Assembly (NCBI GenBank): GCA_025357915.1
Contig: JANYLH010000042.1
Coordinates: 1 to 42,767 of the forward strand
From: Gammaproteobacteria bacterium
GTDB taxonomy: Bacteria > Pseudomonadota > Gammaproteobacteria > Steroidobacterales > Steroidobacteraceae
Direction of reading: 5' to 3'
Length of the DNA: 42,767 nt
Position 1 is the stretch's first letter; each line of letters begins with the position of its first letter. Below are positions 18,100-25,777 of this stretch, piece by piece. The translations under genes and the position numbers were made by a program. The notes under the pieces were generated by a model that searched no databases, was not told the origin of the DNA, and saw only the letters and a program-made list of their open reading frames with translations.

Positions 18100-18572
18100 G
18101 CGAAGCGGGCGGCGAGATCTACAGCCTGCTCGTGCCGCTTGCCACGGGGCGGTTGCTGGTGCCACGCGCCTGCGTCGCCGAGATCGCCAGCTACCAGGTG
18201 CCCGCGACCATGGTCGGCGCGCCGCCCTGGTATCTCGGGCTGGTCAGCTGGAACGGTCGCCAGCTGCCGCTGGTTTCGTTCGAAGGCCTGTGCGGACAAC
18301 CGATGCCGGCCGTCAGTTCGCGTTCGCGCCTGGTCGTGCTGCACGCACTGGGAGAAAGGATCGAGGCCGGAGCCTATGCGCTGGTCTCGCAGGGCTTCCC
18401 GCAACTGGTGCGGGTCGGCGCCGATGTCATCCAGCCCGATATGTCGGCGCCCGTGCCGGAGGGCGACCCGGTCGTCTGCCGCGTGCGCATGCTCAACGAA
18501 ACGCCGTGGATTCCCGATCTCGAGCGGCTCGAGGTCATGATCGCGGACGAGACTTCAGTCACCCCCGGCTAG
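18096..18572 (+). CDS. chpC: CheW-domain protein, ChpC-like
   Basis: 158 residues with a single CheW-like fold: 'GGEIYSLLVPLATGRLLVPR', 'WYLGLVSWNGRQLPLVSFE' and a C-terminal strand. In P. aeruginosa ChpC is a second, non-essential CheW adaptor at the end of the chp genes. The ATG overlaps the chpA stop (ATGA), so it is translationally coupled. The match to ChpC rests on position and fold. It ends the operon; convergent rsmE follows after 16 bases. Confidence 0.75.
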   Translation: MSEAGGEIYSLLVPLATGRLLVPRACVAEIASYQVPATMVGAPPWYLGLVSWNGRQLPLVSFEGLCGQPMPAVSSRSRLVVLHALGERIEAGAYALVSQGFPQLVRVGADVIQPDMSAPVPEGDPVVCRVRMLNETPWIPDLERLEVMIADETSVTPG

Positions 18573-18594
18573 GGCCGCGGCGCGATCGCTAGCC
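18567..18594. terminator. Weak hairpin between convergent chpC and rsmE
   Basis: GGCTAG (18567-18572) can pair with CTAGCC (18589-18594) across a GC-rich 16-base loop. Each arm contains one gene's TAG stop codon. There is no U-run and the stem is only six bases, so its role in termination is uncertain. Confidence 0.25.
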
Positions 18595-19320
18595 CAGGTC
18601 TCCGGCCAGTACCTGGAGCGCTGCCAGTGCCGCGAGCGGCGCGGTTTCGGTGCGCAGGATCCGCGGCCCGAGCCGGCAGGCCAGGAACCCGTGCCGTTGC
18701 GCCAGCAGCTGTTCGCGGCCGCTGAGACCCCCTTCGGGGCCGACCAGCAGCGCCGTCCGGCTGACGCCGCGCGCCAGCGCGGCGAGCGTAGCGGGCGCTT
18801 GCGGCACCAGCACCAGTTTCAGCTCAGCTTCGGTTGCGGCGCAGGCCACCTCCAGGTCGGCTAGGGGCGCGAGCTGCGGCAGCCGATTGCGGCCGCACTG
18901 CTCGCAGGCGGCGATCGCCACGGTGCGCCAGTGCGCGCCGCGGCGCTGCAGTGCGGCGGCGTCGAGCCGCACCACGCTGAACTCGCACGACAGCGGCACG
19001 ATGGTTTGCACGCCCAGCTCGGTGGCCTTCTGGACGATGAAATCCATGCGCTCGCCGCGCGCCACGCCCTGCAGCAGCGTGAGCTGCAGGGGCGATTCGC
19101 GCTCCACTGCGGCGTGCGCGCCGACGCGCAAGCGCGCACCCGGCTTGTCGGCAGCAACCAGTTCCGCGGTGTATTCGCCACCGTGCCCGTTGAACAGCGT
19201 GACCACCGCGCCGGGGCGCAGCCGCAGAACCCGCAGCAGGTGCGCCGACTGCGCGCCGGGCAGCAGCAGGTCCTGTCCGGTCACCAGATCGGCATCGACA
19301 TGGATTCGCGTGGTGCGCAT
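18589..19320 (-). CDS. rsmE: 16S rRNA m3U1498 methyltransferase RsmE
   Basis: 243-residue SPOUT-family enzyme that methylates N3 of U1498 in 16S rRNA using S-adenosylmethionine. An N-terminal PUA-like domain ('HLLRVLRLRPGAVVTLFNGH') precedes the knotted catalytic domain with 'RMDFIVQKATELGVQTIVPL', 'CEQCGRNRLPQ', 'LLVGPEGGLSGRE' and 'LGPRILRTETAPLAAL'. The start is ATG 19320 (MRTTRIHVDADL), 11 bases after the bioA stop. The open frame runs further upstream only as a shadow of bioA. Pairing with bioA suggests a bioA-rsmE transcript. Confidence 0.95.
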   Translation of the reverse strand: MRTTRIHVDADLVTGQDLLLPGAQSAHLLRVLRLRPGAVVTLFNGHGGEYTAELVAADKPGARLRVGAHAAVERESPLQLTLLQGVARGERMDFIVQKATELGVQTIVPLSCEFSVVRLDAAALQRRGAHWRTVAIAACEQCGRNRLPQLAPLADLEVACAATEAELKLVLVPQAPATLAALARGVSRTALLVGPEGGLSGREQLLAQRHGFLACRLGPRILRTETAPLAALAALQVLAGDLG

Positions 19321-19331
19321 GGTGTGCCGTG

Positions 19332-20726
19332 TCAGGGCGCGCAGGCCATGTCGACGCACTCGCCGGCCACGCCAAGCATCAGTTCGATTTCCTGCGGCGT
19401 GATCACATAGGGCGGCATGCAGTAGATCACGCCGCCGAGCGGCCGCAGCAGCACGCCGCGCGCGAGCGCATGGCGATAGGCGCGCAGGCCGCGACGCTCC
19501 TGCCAGGGGTAGGGTGCGCGCGTGGCGCGATCGCGCACCGTTTCGATCGCGAGGATCATGCCGCACTGGCGCACCTCGGCCACGTGCGGATGAGCGGCGA
19601 GCGGCGCCGCACAAGCCGCCATATGCGCCGCCAACGCGCGGTTGCGCTCCAGCACCGGCTCGGTGGCGAAGATGTCGAGGGTCGCCAGCGCGGCGGCGCA
19701 GGCCAGCGGGTTGCCCGTGTAGCTGTGCGAATGCAGGAAGGCGCGCTGCTGCGCGTACTCCGCGTAGAAAGCGCCATAGACGTCTTCGCCGGTCAGCACT
19801 ACGGACAGCGGCAGGTAGCCGCCGGTGAGTCCTTTCGACAGGCACAGGAAATCGGGCGTGATATCCGCCTGCTCGCAGGCGAACATCGTGCCGGTGCGAC
19901 CGAAGCCGACGGCGATCTCATCGGCGATCAGGTGCACTCCGTGGCGGTCGCAGGCGTCGCGCAGCAGCCTGAGGTACAACGGGTCGTACATGCGCATGCC
20001 GCCCGCGCACTGCACCAGCGGCTCGACGATCACCGCAGCCAGCTCGCCGGCGTGGCGTTCGAGCGCCGCTTCCATGTCCGCGAAGCTGCGCCGGGCATGC
20101 TCCGCCCAGCTCTCGCCGGCTGCGCGCAGGTAGCAGTCGGGCGAGGGCACGGTGATCACCGGCAGCAGCAGCGGCTGGTATGTCTCGCGATAAAGTGGCA
20201 CGTCGCCGACGCTGAGCGCGCCCAGCGTCTCGCCGTGGTAGCCGTTGCTGAGCGCGAGAAAGCGGCGCTTGCCGGCCTGGCCGCGATTGAGCCAGTAGTG
20301 AAAGCTCATCTTCAGCGCTACTTCGATCGCCGCCGAGCCGCTGTCGGCGTAGAAGCAGCGCGTCAGTCCAGCCGGTGCCAGTGCCGTAAGCTGCTCGGCG
20401 AGGCGTATCGCCGGTTCATGCGTAAAGCCGGCCAGCATGACGTGCTCGAGCGTTCCCGCCTGCGCCGCTACCGCGGCACTGATGCGCGCGTTGGCGTGCC
20501 CGAACAGGTTGGTCCACCAGGAGCTGACGGCGTCGAGATAGCGGTTGCCGTCATAATCTTCCAGCCAGACTCCCGCTCCGCGCCGCACCGGGATCGGCGG
20601 CAGCGCTTCGTGGTCGTGCATCTGCGTGCACGGATGCCACACGTGGCGCAGATCACGGGCCGCAAGTGTGGCATTGTTTGCCCGGTTGGCGTCCGCGCTG
20701 CCGGCGTGGTGTATATTTTCGCTCAC
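19332..20726 (-). CDS. bioA: Adenosylmethionine-8-amino-7-oxononanoate aminotransferase
   Basis: 464-residue class III PLP-dependent aminotransferase converting KAPA to DAPA in biotin synthesis, with S-adenosylmethionine as amino donor. Diagnostic blocks: 'LRHVWHPCTQMHDHEALPP', 'WWTNLFGHANARIS', 'FYADSGSAAIEVALKMSFHYW', 'LSNGYHGETLGALSVGD', the cofactor region 'LIADEIAVGFGRTGTMFACE', the PLP lysine in 'LCLSKGLTGGYLPLS' and 'HSHSYTGNPLACAAAL'. The start is a GTG at 20726 with no clear ribosome site. About 25 residues precede the first conserved block, so the true start could be slightly later. No other bio gene is adjacent. Confidence 0.93.
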   Translation of the reverse strand: MSENIHHAGSADANRANNATLAARDLRHVWHPCTQMHDHEALPPIPVRRGAGVWLEDYDGNRYLDAVSSWWTNLFGHANARISAAVAAQAGTLEHVMLAGFTHEPAIRLAEQLTALAPAGLTRCFYADSGSAAIEVALKMSFHYWLNRGQAGKRRFLALSNGYHGETLGALSVGDVPLYRETYQPLLLPVITVPSPDCYLRAAGESWAEHARRSFADMEAALERHAGELAAVIVEPLVQCAGGMRMYDPLYLRLLRDACDRHGVHLIADEIAVGFGRTGTMFACEQADITPDFLCLSKGLTGGYLPLSVVLTGEDVYGAFYAEYAQQRAFLHSHSYTGNPLACAAALATLDIFATEPVLERNRALAAHMAACAAPLAAHPHVAEVRQCGMILAIETVRDRATRAPYPWQERRGLRAYRHALARGVLLRPLGGVIYCMPPYVITPQEIELMLGVAGECVDMACAP

Positions 20727-20743
20727 GCGGGCATTTTGGCATC

Positions 20744-21316
20744 ATGGACGACATCATGCAGTCCGGTTTTGAGATCGACCCGGTCACCGGGCTCCTGCGC
20801 GCGGCGCGCCAGGTGCTCTCGCCGCACTGCGATGAGCGGCCGCCGGGCATGGCGCCCGAACTCATCGTCGTGCATGGCATCAGCCTGCCGCCCGGCGAGT
20901 TCGGCGGTCCGTGGATTGAACGGTTGTTCACGGGCGGCCTCCGCCCGGACGCGCACCCCTATTTCGCCACCATCGCGGGCCTGCGCGTGTCAGCGCACAT
21001 GCTGGTGCGGCGCGACGGCGAACCGGTGCAGTTCGTGCCCTTTGGCCTGCGGGCCTGGCATGCGGGCGTGTCGAACTGGCAGGGCCGACCTGCCTGCAAT
21101 GACTTTTCGATTGGCATTGAAATGGAGGGCGCGGATGAGGGCGTCTACGAAGCGGCGCAGTACCGGACGCTCTCGGCGCTCATCGCCGCCTTGTGCCAGG
21201 CCTACCCTACGCTGGCGCGCGAGCGGGTCGTGGGCCACAGCGACATCGCGCCAGGACGCAAGAGCGACCCGGGCCCGACCTTCGAATGGCAGCTGTTGCG
21301 GGAACTGCTGGCCTAG
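20744..21316 (+). CDS. ampD: 1,6-anhydro-N-acetylmuramyl-L-alanine amidase AmpD
   Basis: 190-residue zinc amidase that removes the peptide from anhydro-muropeptides during cytoplasmic cell-wall recycling, which also sets AmpR-dependent beta-lactamase signalling where that exists. Zinc ligands fit His44 ('ELIVVHGISLPPGEFGG'), His165 and Asp175 ('VVGHSDIAPGRKSDPGP'). 'VSAHMLVRRDGEPVQFVPF' and 'AWHAGVSNWQGRPACNDFSI' complete the family pattern. The start is ATG 20744; ATG 20756 in the same frame is an alternative. Only 17 bases separate it from the divergent bioA start, so its promoter must lie within bioA. TATATT at 20712-20717 is a candidate -10. Confidence 0.95.
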   Translation: MDDIMQSGFEIDPVTGLLRAARQVLSPHCDERPPGMAPELIVVHGISLPPGEFGGPWIERLFTGGLRPDAHPYFATIAGLRVSAHMLVRRDGEPVQFVPFGLRAWHAGVSNWQGRPACNDFSIGIEMEGADEGVYEAAQYRTLSALIAALCQAYPTLARERVVGHSDIAPGRKSDPGPTFEWQLLRELLA

Positions 21317-21336
21317 GCCCTGTTGACAGGGCCTAG
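21313..21336. terminator. Hairpin shared by convergent ampD and the adenosyltransferase gene
   Basis: A perfect ten-base stem CTAGGCCCTG (21313-21322) and CAGGGCCTAG (21327-21336) has a TTGA loop. It contains the TAG stop codons of both convergent genes, one in each arm. It lacks a U-run on either side, so it may act as a weak or assisted terminator or as a 3'-end stabiliser. Confidence 0.6.
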
Positions 21337-21887
21337 CGCCCGCGATCGCGCCGCCACATTACTTCGCTCCCGCTGTTAAGTCGCGCCAGCACGCGCGACA
21401 GCACGAACAGCAGGTCGGATAGCCGGTTGAGGTAGCGCAGCGCCTGCGGCCCCACCGGCTCAAGGCGCGAGAGTGTCCAGCAGCGCCGCTCGGCGCGCCG
21501 GCAGATGGAACGCGCCATGTGGCAGCTTGCGGCCGCGCCGCCGCCGCCGGGCAGCACGAACTCGCGGAGCGGCGGCAGTTGCGCGTTCCAGTTTTCGACC
21601 AGCGCTTCCAGCGCCTCGACCTGCTGGGCGTGAATCACCACGCTCCCGGGAATCGCCAGCTCGCCGCCCACGTCGAACAGATCGTGCTGGATCTCGAGCA
21701 GCTGCGCTGCCATCGGGGCAGGCAGGGCGGGGCTCGCCAGCAGCACGCCCAGCGCGCTGTTGAGCTCGTCGACCGTGCCGCAGGCCTCGATGCGCGCGCT
21801 CTCCTTGGGCACACGGCTGCCGTCGGCCAGGCCAGTACTGCCGTCATCGCCCGTGCGCGTCACGATTTTGGAAAGCCGGTTACCCAT
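21333..21887 (-). CDS. ATP:cob(I)alamin adenosyltransferase, PduO type
   Basis: 184 residues. Transfers the adenosyl group of ATP to cob(I)alamin to make coenzyme B12. The N-terminal ATP-binding segment 'KIVTRTGDDGSTGLADGSRV' (8-27) is diagnostic for the PduO/CobO2 family. Helical bundle motifs 'VDELNSALGVLLAS', 'IQHDLFDVGGELAIPG', 'FVLPGGGGAAASCHMARSIC' and 'RYLNRLSDLLFVLSRVLAR' follow. The ATG at 21887 is followed by MGNRLSKIVTRTGD, as in homologues. It lies back to back with the riboswitch-controlled btuB, linking it to B12 salvage. It is not itself downstream of the riboswitch. Confidence 0.92.
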   Translation of the reverse strand: MGNRLSKIVTRTGDDGSTGLADGSRVPKESARIEACGTVDELNSALGVLLASPALPAPMAAQLLEIQHDLFDVGGELAIPGSVVIHAQQVEALEALVENWNAQLPPLREFVLPGGGGAAASCHMARSICRRAERRCWTLSRLEPVGPQALRYLNRLSDLLFVLSRVLARLNSGSEVMWRRDRGR

Positions 21888-21978
21888 GCGATCAAGCTAC
21901 CTCAAGTGACAGCGGCTGGCGAGTATTACGCACCGGTCGCGCTTGACGCGGCTGGGATCTGATTGAGACACTGCAGGC

Positions 21979-22166
21979 TGTCAGGTGCTCGTGCGGCGAT
22001 TGCGCCGGCGAGTGAAACGGGAAACCGGTGCAGCCAGATAGGCGAACCCGGTACTGCCCCCGCAACGGTAAGTGAGTCAATCCAGGTCACGCAGCCACTG
22101 TGCAAGAGCACGGGAAGGCGACCTGGACGGGATTACCCACTCACGAGTCCGGAGACCGGCCTGGCA
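21979..22166 (+). ncRNA. Cobalamin (AdoCbl) riboswitch aptamer
   Basis: A B12 riboswitch upstream of the BtuB-type receptor. The P1 helix can form from 21979-21985 (TGTCAGG) and 22160-22166 (CCTGGCA). The core has 'GGGAAACCGGTG' near 22019, 'ACTGCCCCCGCAACGGTAAG' near 22053, the B12 box GCCACTG at 22094-22100 and the closing 'GTCCGGAGACCGGCCTGGCA'. This is the standard order of the family. Binding of cobalamin should reduce translation or transcription of the downstream receptor gene. Confidence 0.95.
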
Positions 22167-22181
22167 AGTAAACCGCGGTGC

Positions 22182-22210
22182 GGAGGGCATCGGGCGGCGC
22201 CCGTGCCTCC
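22182..22210 (+). promoter_or_regulatory. Candidate expression-platform hairpin of the riboswitch
   Basis: GGAGG-CA/CGGGC pairs with GCCCG-TG-CCTCC across a GGC loop, with single-base bulges at G87 and T90 of that stretch (22187 and 22190). It lies between the aptamer and the btuB ribosome site (GGAG at 22291-22294). No U-run follows, so translational control, or an anti-structure that sequesters other sequence, seems more likely than intrinsic termination. Confidence 0.45.
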
Positions 22211-22302
22211 CGTGAGCACGCGGCAACGCCCCCATCCTCTGCAGCGCGGCCACTCGATCCGAACGCGGGCCATGCGGGCGAGCATGGCGAGGAGAGTTGC
22301 CG

Positions 22303-24198
22303 ATGACCACCAAGAATCCTCAGGGCGCGCTTGCCCTGTGTGCCCTGCTGTCGATTACGGCTGCGCGGGCGCAGACCGCGCCGGCTGTCGCCTGGAGCGA
22401 CGACCTGCTCGGCGAAATCGTCGTGACGGCGACGCGTGTCGCGCAGCCAGCGAACCAGCTGCTGGAACCGATCATTGTCATCGACCGCAAGGCGCTCGAG
22501 GATTCGCTCGCCACCGATGTAGGTGACGTGCTGCGCTTTCACGCCGGCCTCGATATCGGCCGCAGCGGTGGTCCCGGCCAACCGCTGGCGCTTTTCATAC
22601 GCGGGGCCAAGAGCGACCAGTCGATCGTGATGATCGACGGCGTCCGCATCAACCCGGGCACCTACGGCGGGGCGCCGCTGCAGAACCTCGCCCCCGAACT
22701 CTTCGAGCGCATCGAAATCGTCAAGGGTCCGCGCTCCGCGATTTACGGGACCGACGCCATCGGTGGCGTGGTGAACCTGATTACGCGCCGGGGTGGGCCG
22801 ACCGGTGCAGACGCGATGCTGGGTTACGGACGCTACGGCACCGGTGAATTTTCCGTCGCCGGGCACTACGCGGCAGGTGATTCCAGCGCAGAGGCCGCGT
22901 TGACCGGCCAGCGAGCCGACGGTTTTCCCACCTTTGCCGCCGATTCCGAGGATCGCGGTTACCAGAATCTGTCTGGCACCGCCGCCGCAGCCACCAGGAT
23001 CGCTGCCCTTGACGTTGGCGCGTTTTACTGGCGCTCGACCGGCACCTCGCACTATGCGGAGCCTGTTTATACCAGCGACTACAGCGCTTTTGCGTCCTTC
23101 AATCCTGCCGACGAACGCTTCGCCAACAGCGTGTTCGCGGTGCAGGCGAGCGGCAGTGTGACCGACAACTGGCGCGCGCGAGTGAATCTGAGCCGCAACA
23201 TCGCCGATCTGCGCCAGGGTCAACCCGACGCCGTCGATGCTGGCCTGGGCAGGGATTACGACCACACCTCGCGCGACACGGTGGATCTTCAAAATGACGT
23301 CACGCTTGGCGGCGCGCAGCTCAGTCAGGTGTTCACGTTTGGTGCCATCCTGAGCCAGGAACAGACCGACTCACTCTCCTTTGCCACCCGCTATTCGGTC
23401 GGCACGCACGCGCAGACCTATTACCTGCAGGACCAGCTCAAATTCGGATCCCAGCGCCTGCTGCTGGCCGGCGGTAACTATCGGCACCCCTCATTCGGCA
23501 ACCATGCCACGTGGAATGCGGAATACGGCTATGCCGCGACCGAAGACCTGCTGCTGACGGTTTCCGCCGGTACCGCCTTCAGGGCGCCGTCCGCGACCGA
23601 CCGGTTCGGGTATGGCGGCAATCCCGACCTGCGGCCCGAAAGTTCGCGCAACTTCGAGGCCGGTATCAAGGTGCGCATGAGCGCATCGCAGGAGCTGAGC
23701 TTCGCGGCCTTCGAGAACACCATCAGCAATCTGATCGTGTCGGTATTCAACCCGGGCGATTTTACTTCGCTGAACCAGAACATCGACCAGGCCCGGATCC
23801 GCGGGATCGAAGCCAGCTGGGAGCTGCGCTCCGCGCCCTGGTCACTGCGCGCCGAGGCCGATCTGCAGGACCCGCGCAATCTCAGCAACGATAGCCAGTT
23901 GCTGCGCCGGACCCGGCAGAGTTTGACATTCAGCGGCGGACGTCAGATCGGGCGTAGTGAGTTTGGAGTCGACCTGTTGCAGTCCGGCCCGCGGCGGGAC
24001 ATCGACGTCGTCAGCGGCGCACCGCGGCGCGATGGCGGCTACCTGCTGGTCGCACTGCGCGCCCGGCTGGCGATTACGCCCGCCTGGTCGGTGACCGCGC
24101 AGCTCGACAACGCGCTTGACCGGCGTTACCAGCTGGCCAGCGGGTACAACAGCGCCGGGCGGGCTATCTTTGTGGCCACACGCTACAGTTTTCGCTGA
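22303..24198 (+). CDS. btuB: BtuB-type TonB-dependent cobalamin receptor
   Basis: 631-residue outer-membrane receptor. The signal peptide occupies about residues 1-24 ('ALALCALLSITAARAQ') and is followed by a TonB box-like EIVVTATR. The plug domain shows 'DVLRFHAGLDIGRSGGPGQP', 'FIRGAKSDQSIVMIDGVRIN', 'LFERIEIVKGPRSAIYGTDA' and 'GGVVNLITRRG'. A 22-strand-type barrel follows. Cobalamin as substrate is inferred from the B12 riboswitch immediately upstream and BtuB-like length (E. coli about 614). ATG 22303 is preferred over TTG 22297 because GGAG lies at the proper distance. The C-terminus ends in ...YSFR instead of the usual terminal aromatic residue, which is slightly odd. A TonB homologue lies at 7907-8848. 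Confidence 0.92.
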   Translation: MTTKNPQGALALCALLSITAARAQTAPAVAWSDDLLGEIVVTATRVAQPANQLLEPIIVIDRKALEDSLATDVGDVLRFHAGLDIGRSGGPGQPLALFIRGAKSDQSIVMIDGVRINPGTYGGAPLQNLAPELFERIEIVKGPRSAIYGTDAIGGVVNLITRRGGPTGADAMLGYGRYGTGEFSVAGHYAAGDSSAEAALTGQRADGFPTFAADSEDRGYQNLSGTAAAATRIAALDVGAFYWRSTGTSHYAEPVYTSDYSAFASFNPADERFANSVFAVQASGSVTDNWRARVNLSRNIADLRQGQPDAVDAGLGRDYDHTSRDTVDLQNDVTLGGAQLSQVFTFGAILSQEQTDSLSFATRYSVGTHAQTYYLQDQLKFGSQRLLLAGGNYRHPSFGNHATWNAEYGYAATEDLLLTVSAGTAFRAPSATDRFGYGGNPDLRPESSRNFEAGIKVRMSASQELSFAAFENTISNLIVSVFNPGDFTSLNQNIDQARIRGIEASWELRSAPWSLRAEADLQDPRNLSNDSQLLRRTRQSLTFSGGRQIGRSEFGVDLLQSGPRRDIDVVSGAPRRDGGYLLVALRARLAITPAWSVTAQLDNALDRRYQLASGYNSAGRAIFVATRYSFR

Positions 24199-24234
24199 GC
24201 GCCGACCCGGCGCAACCCGCGTTAGAATCGCGCC

Positions 24235-25002
24235 ATGGCATCCCGGGAACTCATCGCCGCCCTCGAGGCGGCGCGCGCCGCCGCCGCGGTGATCGAGCGG
24301 CTGTACCGCAGCAACCTCGCGGTCAGCATCAAGGCCGACCGTTCGCCCGTGACCGAGGCCGACGTGCTCGCAGAGCGCGCCATCCGCTCGGTACTCGAGG
24401 CGCAATTCCCGGACTACGGGTTCTACGGCGAGGAGACCGGCCAGCGGGCCATGGACGCCCAGAACATCTGGCTGGTCGATCCGATCGACGGCACCAAGTC
24501 CTTCGTGCGTGATTGCCCGTTCTTCTCGACGCAGATTGCCCTGCGGCGCGCGGGCAAACTGGTGCTGGGCGTGTCGAGTGCCTCTGTCTACGGCGAACTC
24601 GCCTGGGCGGAACGGGGCGGCGGTGCGTTTCTCAACGGCGAGCCGATCCACGTGAGCGCGGTCAGCGCGTTGTCGGAAGCGATCCTGTCGACCGGGAATA
24701 TGAAAACCCTGGCGGCCTCACCTATTGGCTGGCGGCGCTATGGCGCGGTGGTGGGGCGGGTCAACCGGCTGCGCGGTTACGGTGATTTCCTCCACTATCA
24801 CCTGCTGGCGCGCGGTGCTCTCGACGTGGTGATGGAGTCCGACGTCAACATCCTCGATATTGCGGCGCTCAGCGTGATCGTCCAGGAGGCGGGCGGTACC
24901 TTCACCGACCTGGATGGTGGCGGCATCGATCTGGGCACCACCACGGTGCTCGCGGCCAACGCCGCGCTCCATGCGCCGGTGCTGGCGGCTATGCGGGAAT
25001 GA
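24235..25002 (+). CDS. hisN: Inositol-monophosphatase family phosphatase, probable histidinol-phosphatase
   Basis: 255-residue Mg-dependent phosphatase. The metal site is visible as Glu66/Glu67 ('FYGEETG'), Asp82/Asp85 ('LVDPIDGTKSF', 81-90) and the late Asp in 'NILDIAALSVIVQEAGG'. 'YGDFLHYHLLARGALDVVME' matches histidinol-phosphatase (HisN) relatives better than SuhB-type inositol monophosphatases, so the call is HisN with moderate confidence. The HisN reaction would be dephosphorylation of L-histidinol phosphate in histidine synthesis. No other his genes are nearby. It begins 36 bases after btuB and its 3' end overlaps the convergent btuD-like gene by 14 bases. Confidence 0.75.
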   Translation: MASRELIAALEAARAAAAVIERLYRSNLAVSIKADRSPVTEADVLAERAIRSVLEAQFPDYGFYGEETGQRAMDAQNIWLVDPIDGTKSFVRDCPFFSTQIALRRAGKLVLGVSSASVYGELAWAERGGGAFLNGEPIHVSAVSALSEAILSTGNMKTLAASPIGWRRYGAVVGRVNRLRGYGDFLHYHLLARGALDVVMESDVNILDIAALSVIVQEAGGTFTDLDGGGIDLGTTTVLAANAALHAPVLAAMRE

Positions 25003-25777
25003 ACGCGCGCCGGCCCGCGCCGGCGAGCTCGCGCATCGGCGTCGCGTAAAGAAGCGACAGCTCGGCGGCGTTGAGCACTGCGTCCGTGGCGCCCAGGCGC
25101 CAGCGGCCGTCGCCATACATCAGCAGCACGCGGTCGGCGCAGCGCTCGGCGAGCGCCGGGTCGTGAAGCGTGGCGATCACGGCCGCGCCTGTCGCGCAGC
25201 GCTCACGGAACGCCAGCAGCACGTCTACCTGGTGGTGCGGGTCGAGGTGATTGGTGGGTTCATCGAGCAGGTACACCTGCGGCTCCTGCGCCAGAAGCCC
25301 CGCCATCGCCGCGCGGCGCTGCTCGCCGCCGGAGAGCGTGGTGAGCATGCGCGCAGCGCAGTTGGCCACGCCCATGCGGCCGAGCGCGGCGTCGACGATC
25401 GCGTGGTCGCGGACTGATTCGCCGCGCAGCCAGCCGATGTGCGGATGGCGGCCCAGCAGCGTCGCCTCGAACACTGACAGCGGCAGCGATTCCTCGCGAT
25501 CCTGGGGCAGGAAGGCGAGGCGCCGCGCGATCTCGGTGCGCCCGAGTTCTCCCAGCACCGTGCTGCCGAGCGCTACGGCGCCCGCGGCCGGTGCGCGCAG
25601 CCCGGCGAGCGTGTGGAGCGTGAGACTCTTGCCCGAGCCGTTGCGGCCCAGCACGGCGATGAATTCACCGGAGCGCACTTCGAGCGACAACCCGCTCAGC
25701 AGGGCGCGCTCGCCGGCGTGCACGTCCAGCGACTGTGTCGACAGCAGGGCGCCGCCTGTGGCGACCCCGGGCATCAA
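24989..25777 (-). CDS. btuD: BtuD/FecE-type ABC transporter ATPase
   Basis: 262-residue ATP-binding subunit of a metal-chelate/vitamin B12 importer. Walker A GRNGSGKS (44-51), Q-loop 'AFLPQDREESLPLSV', signature LSGGEQRRA, Walker B 'VYLLDEPTNHLDPHHQ' and the H-loop 'IATLHDPALAERCAD' are all intact. The B12 role is inferred from the nearby btuB riboswitch locus and the btuC-like permease at 29122. Siderophore transport is the alternative. The ATG overlaps the stop of the upstream metalloprotease-like gene (ATGA), so it is the third gene of pdxH-metzincin-btuD. Its 3' end overlaps hisN by 14 bases. Confidence 0.85.
   Translation of the reverse strand: MMPGVATGGALLSTQSLDVHAGERALLSGLSLEVRSGEFIAVLGRNGSGKSLTLHTLAGLRAPAAGAVALGSTVLGELGRTEIARRLAFLPQDREESLPLSVFEATLLGRHPHIGWLRGESVRDHAIVDAALGRMGVANCAARMLTTLSGGEQRRAAMAGLLAQEPQVYLLDEPTNHLDPHHQVDVLLAFRERCATGAAVIATLHDPALAERCADRVLLMYGDGRWRLGATDAVLNAAELSLLYATPMRELAGAGRRAFIPA

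Noticed and set aside
15739..18165. Long minus-strand open frame (about 808 codons) antisense to chpA
   Set aside because: It is rich in His/Arg/Gln/Asp runs with no recognisable domain. It is the usual GC-rich shadow of the conserved chpA frame.
19329..21326. 665-codon frame spanning bioA (antisense) and ampD (out of frame)
   Set aside because: It crosses two well-conserved genes in other frames and has no domain.
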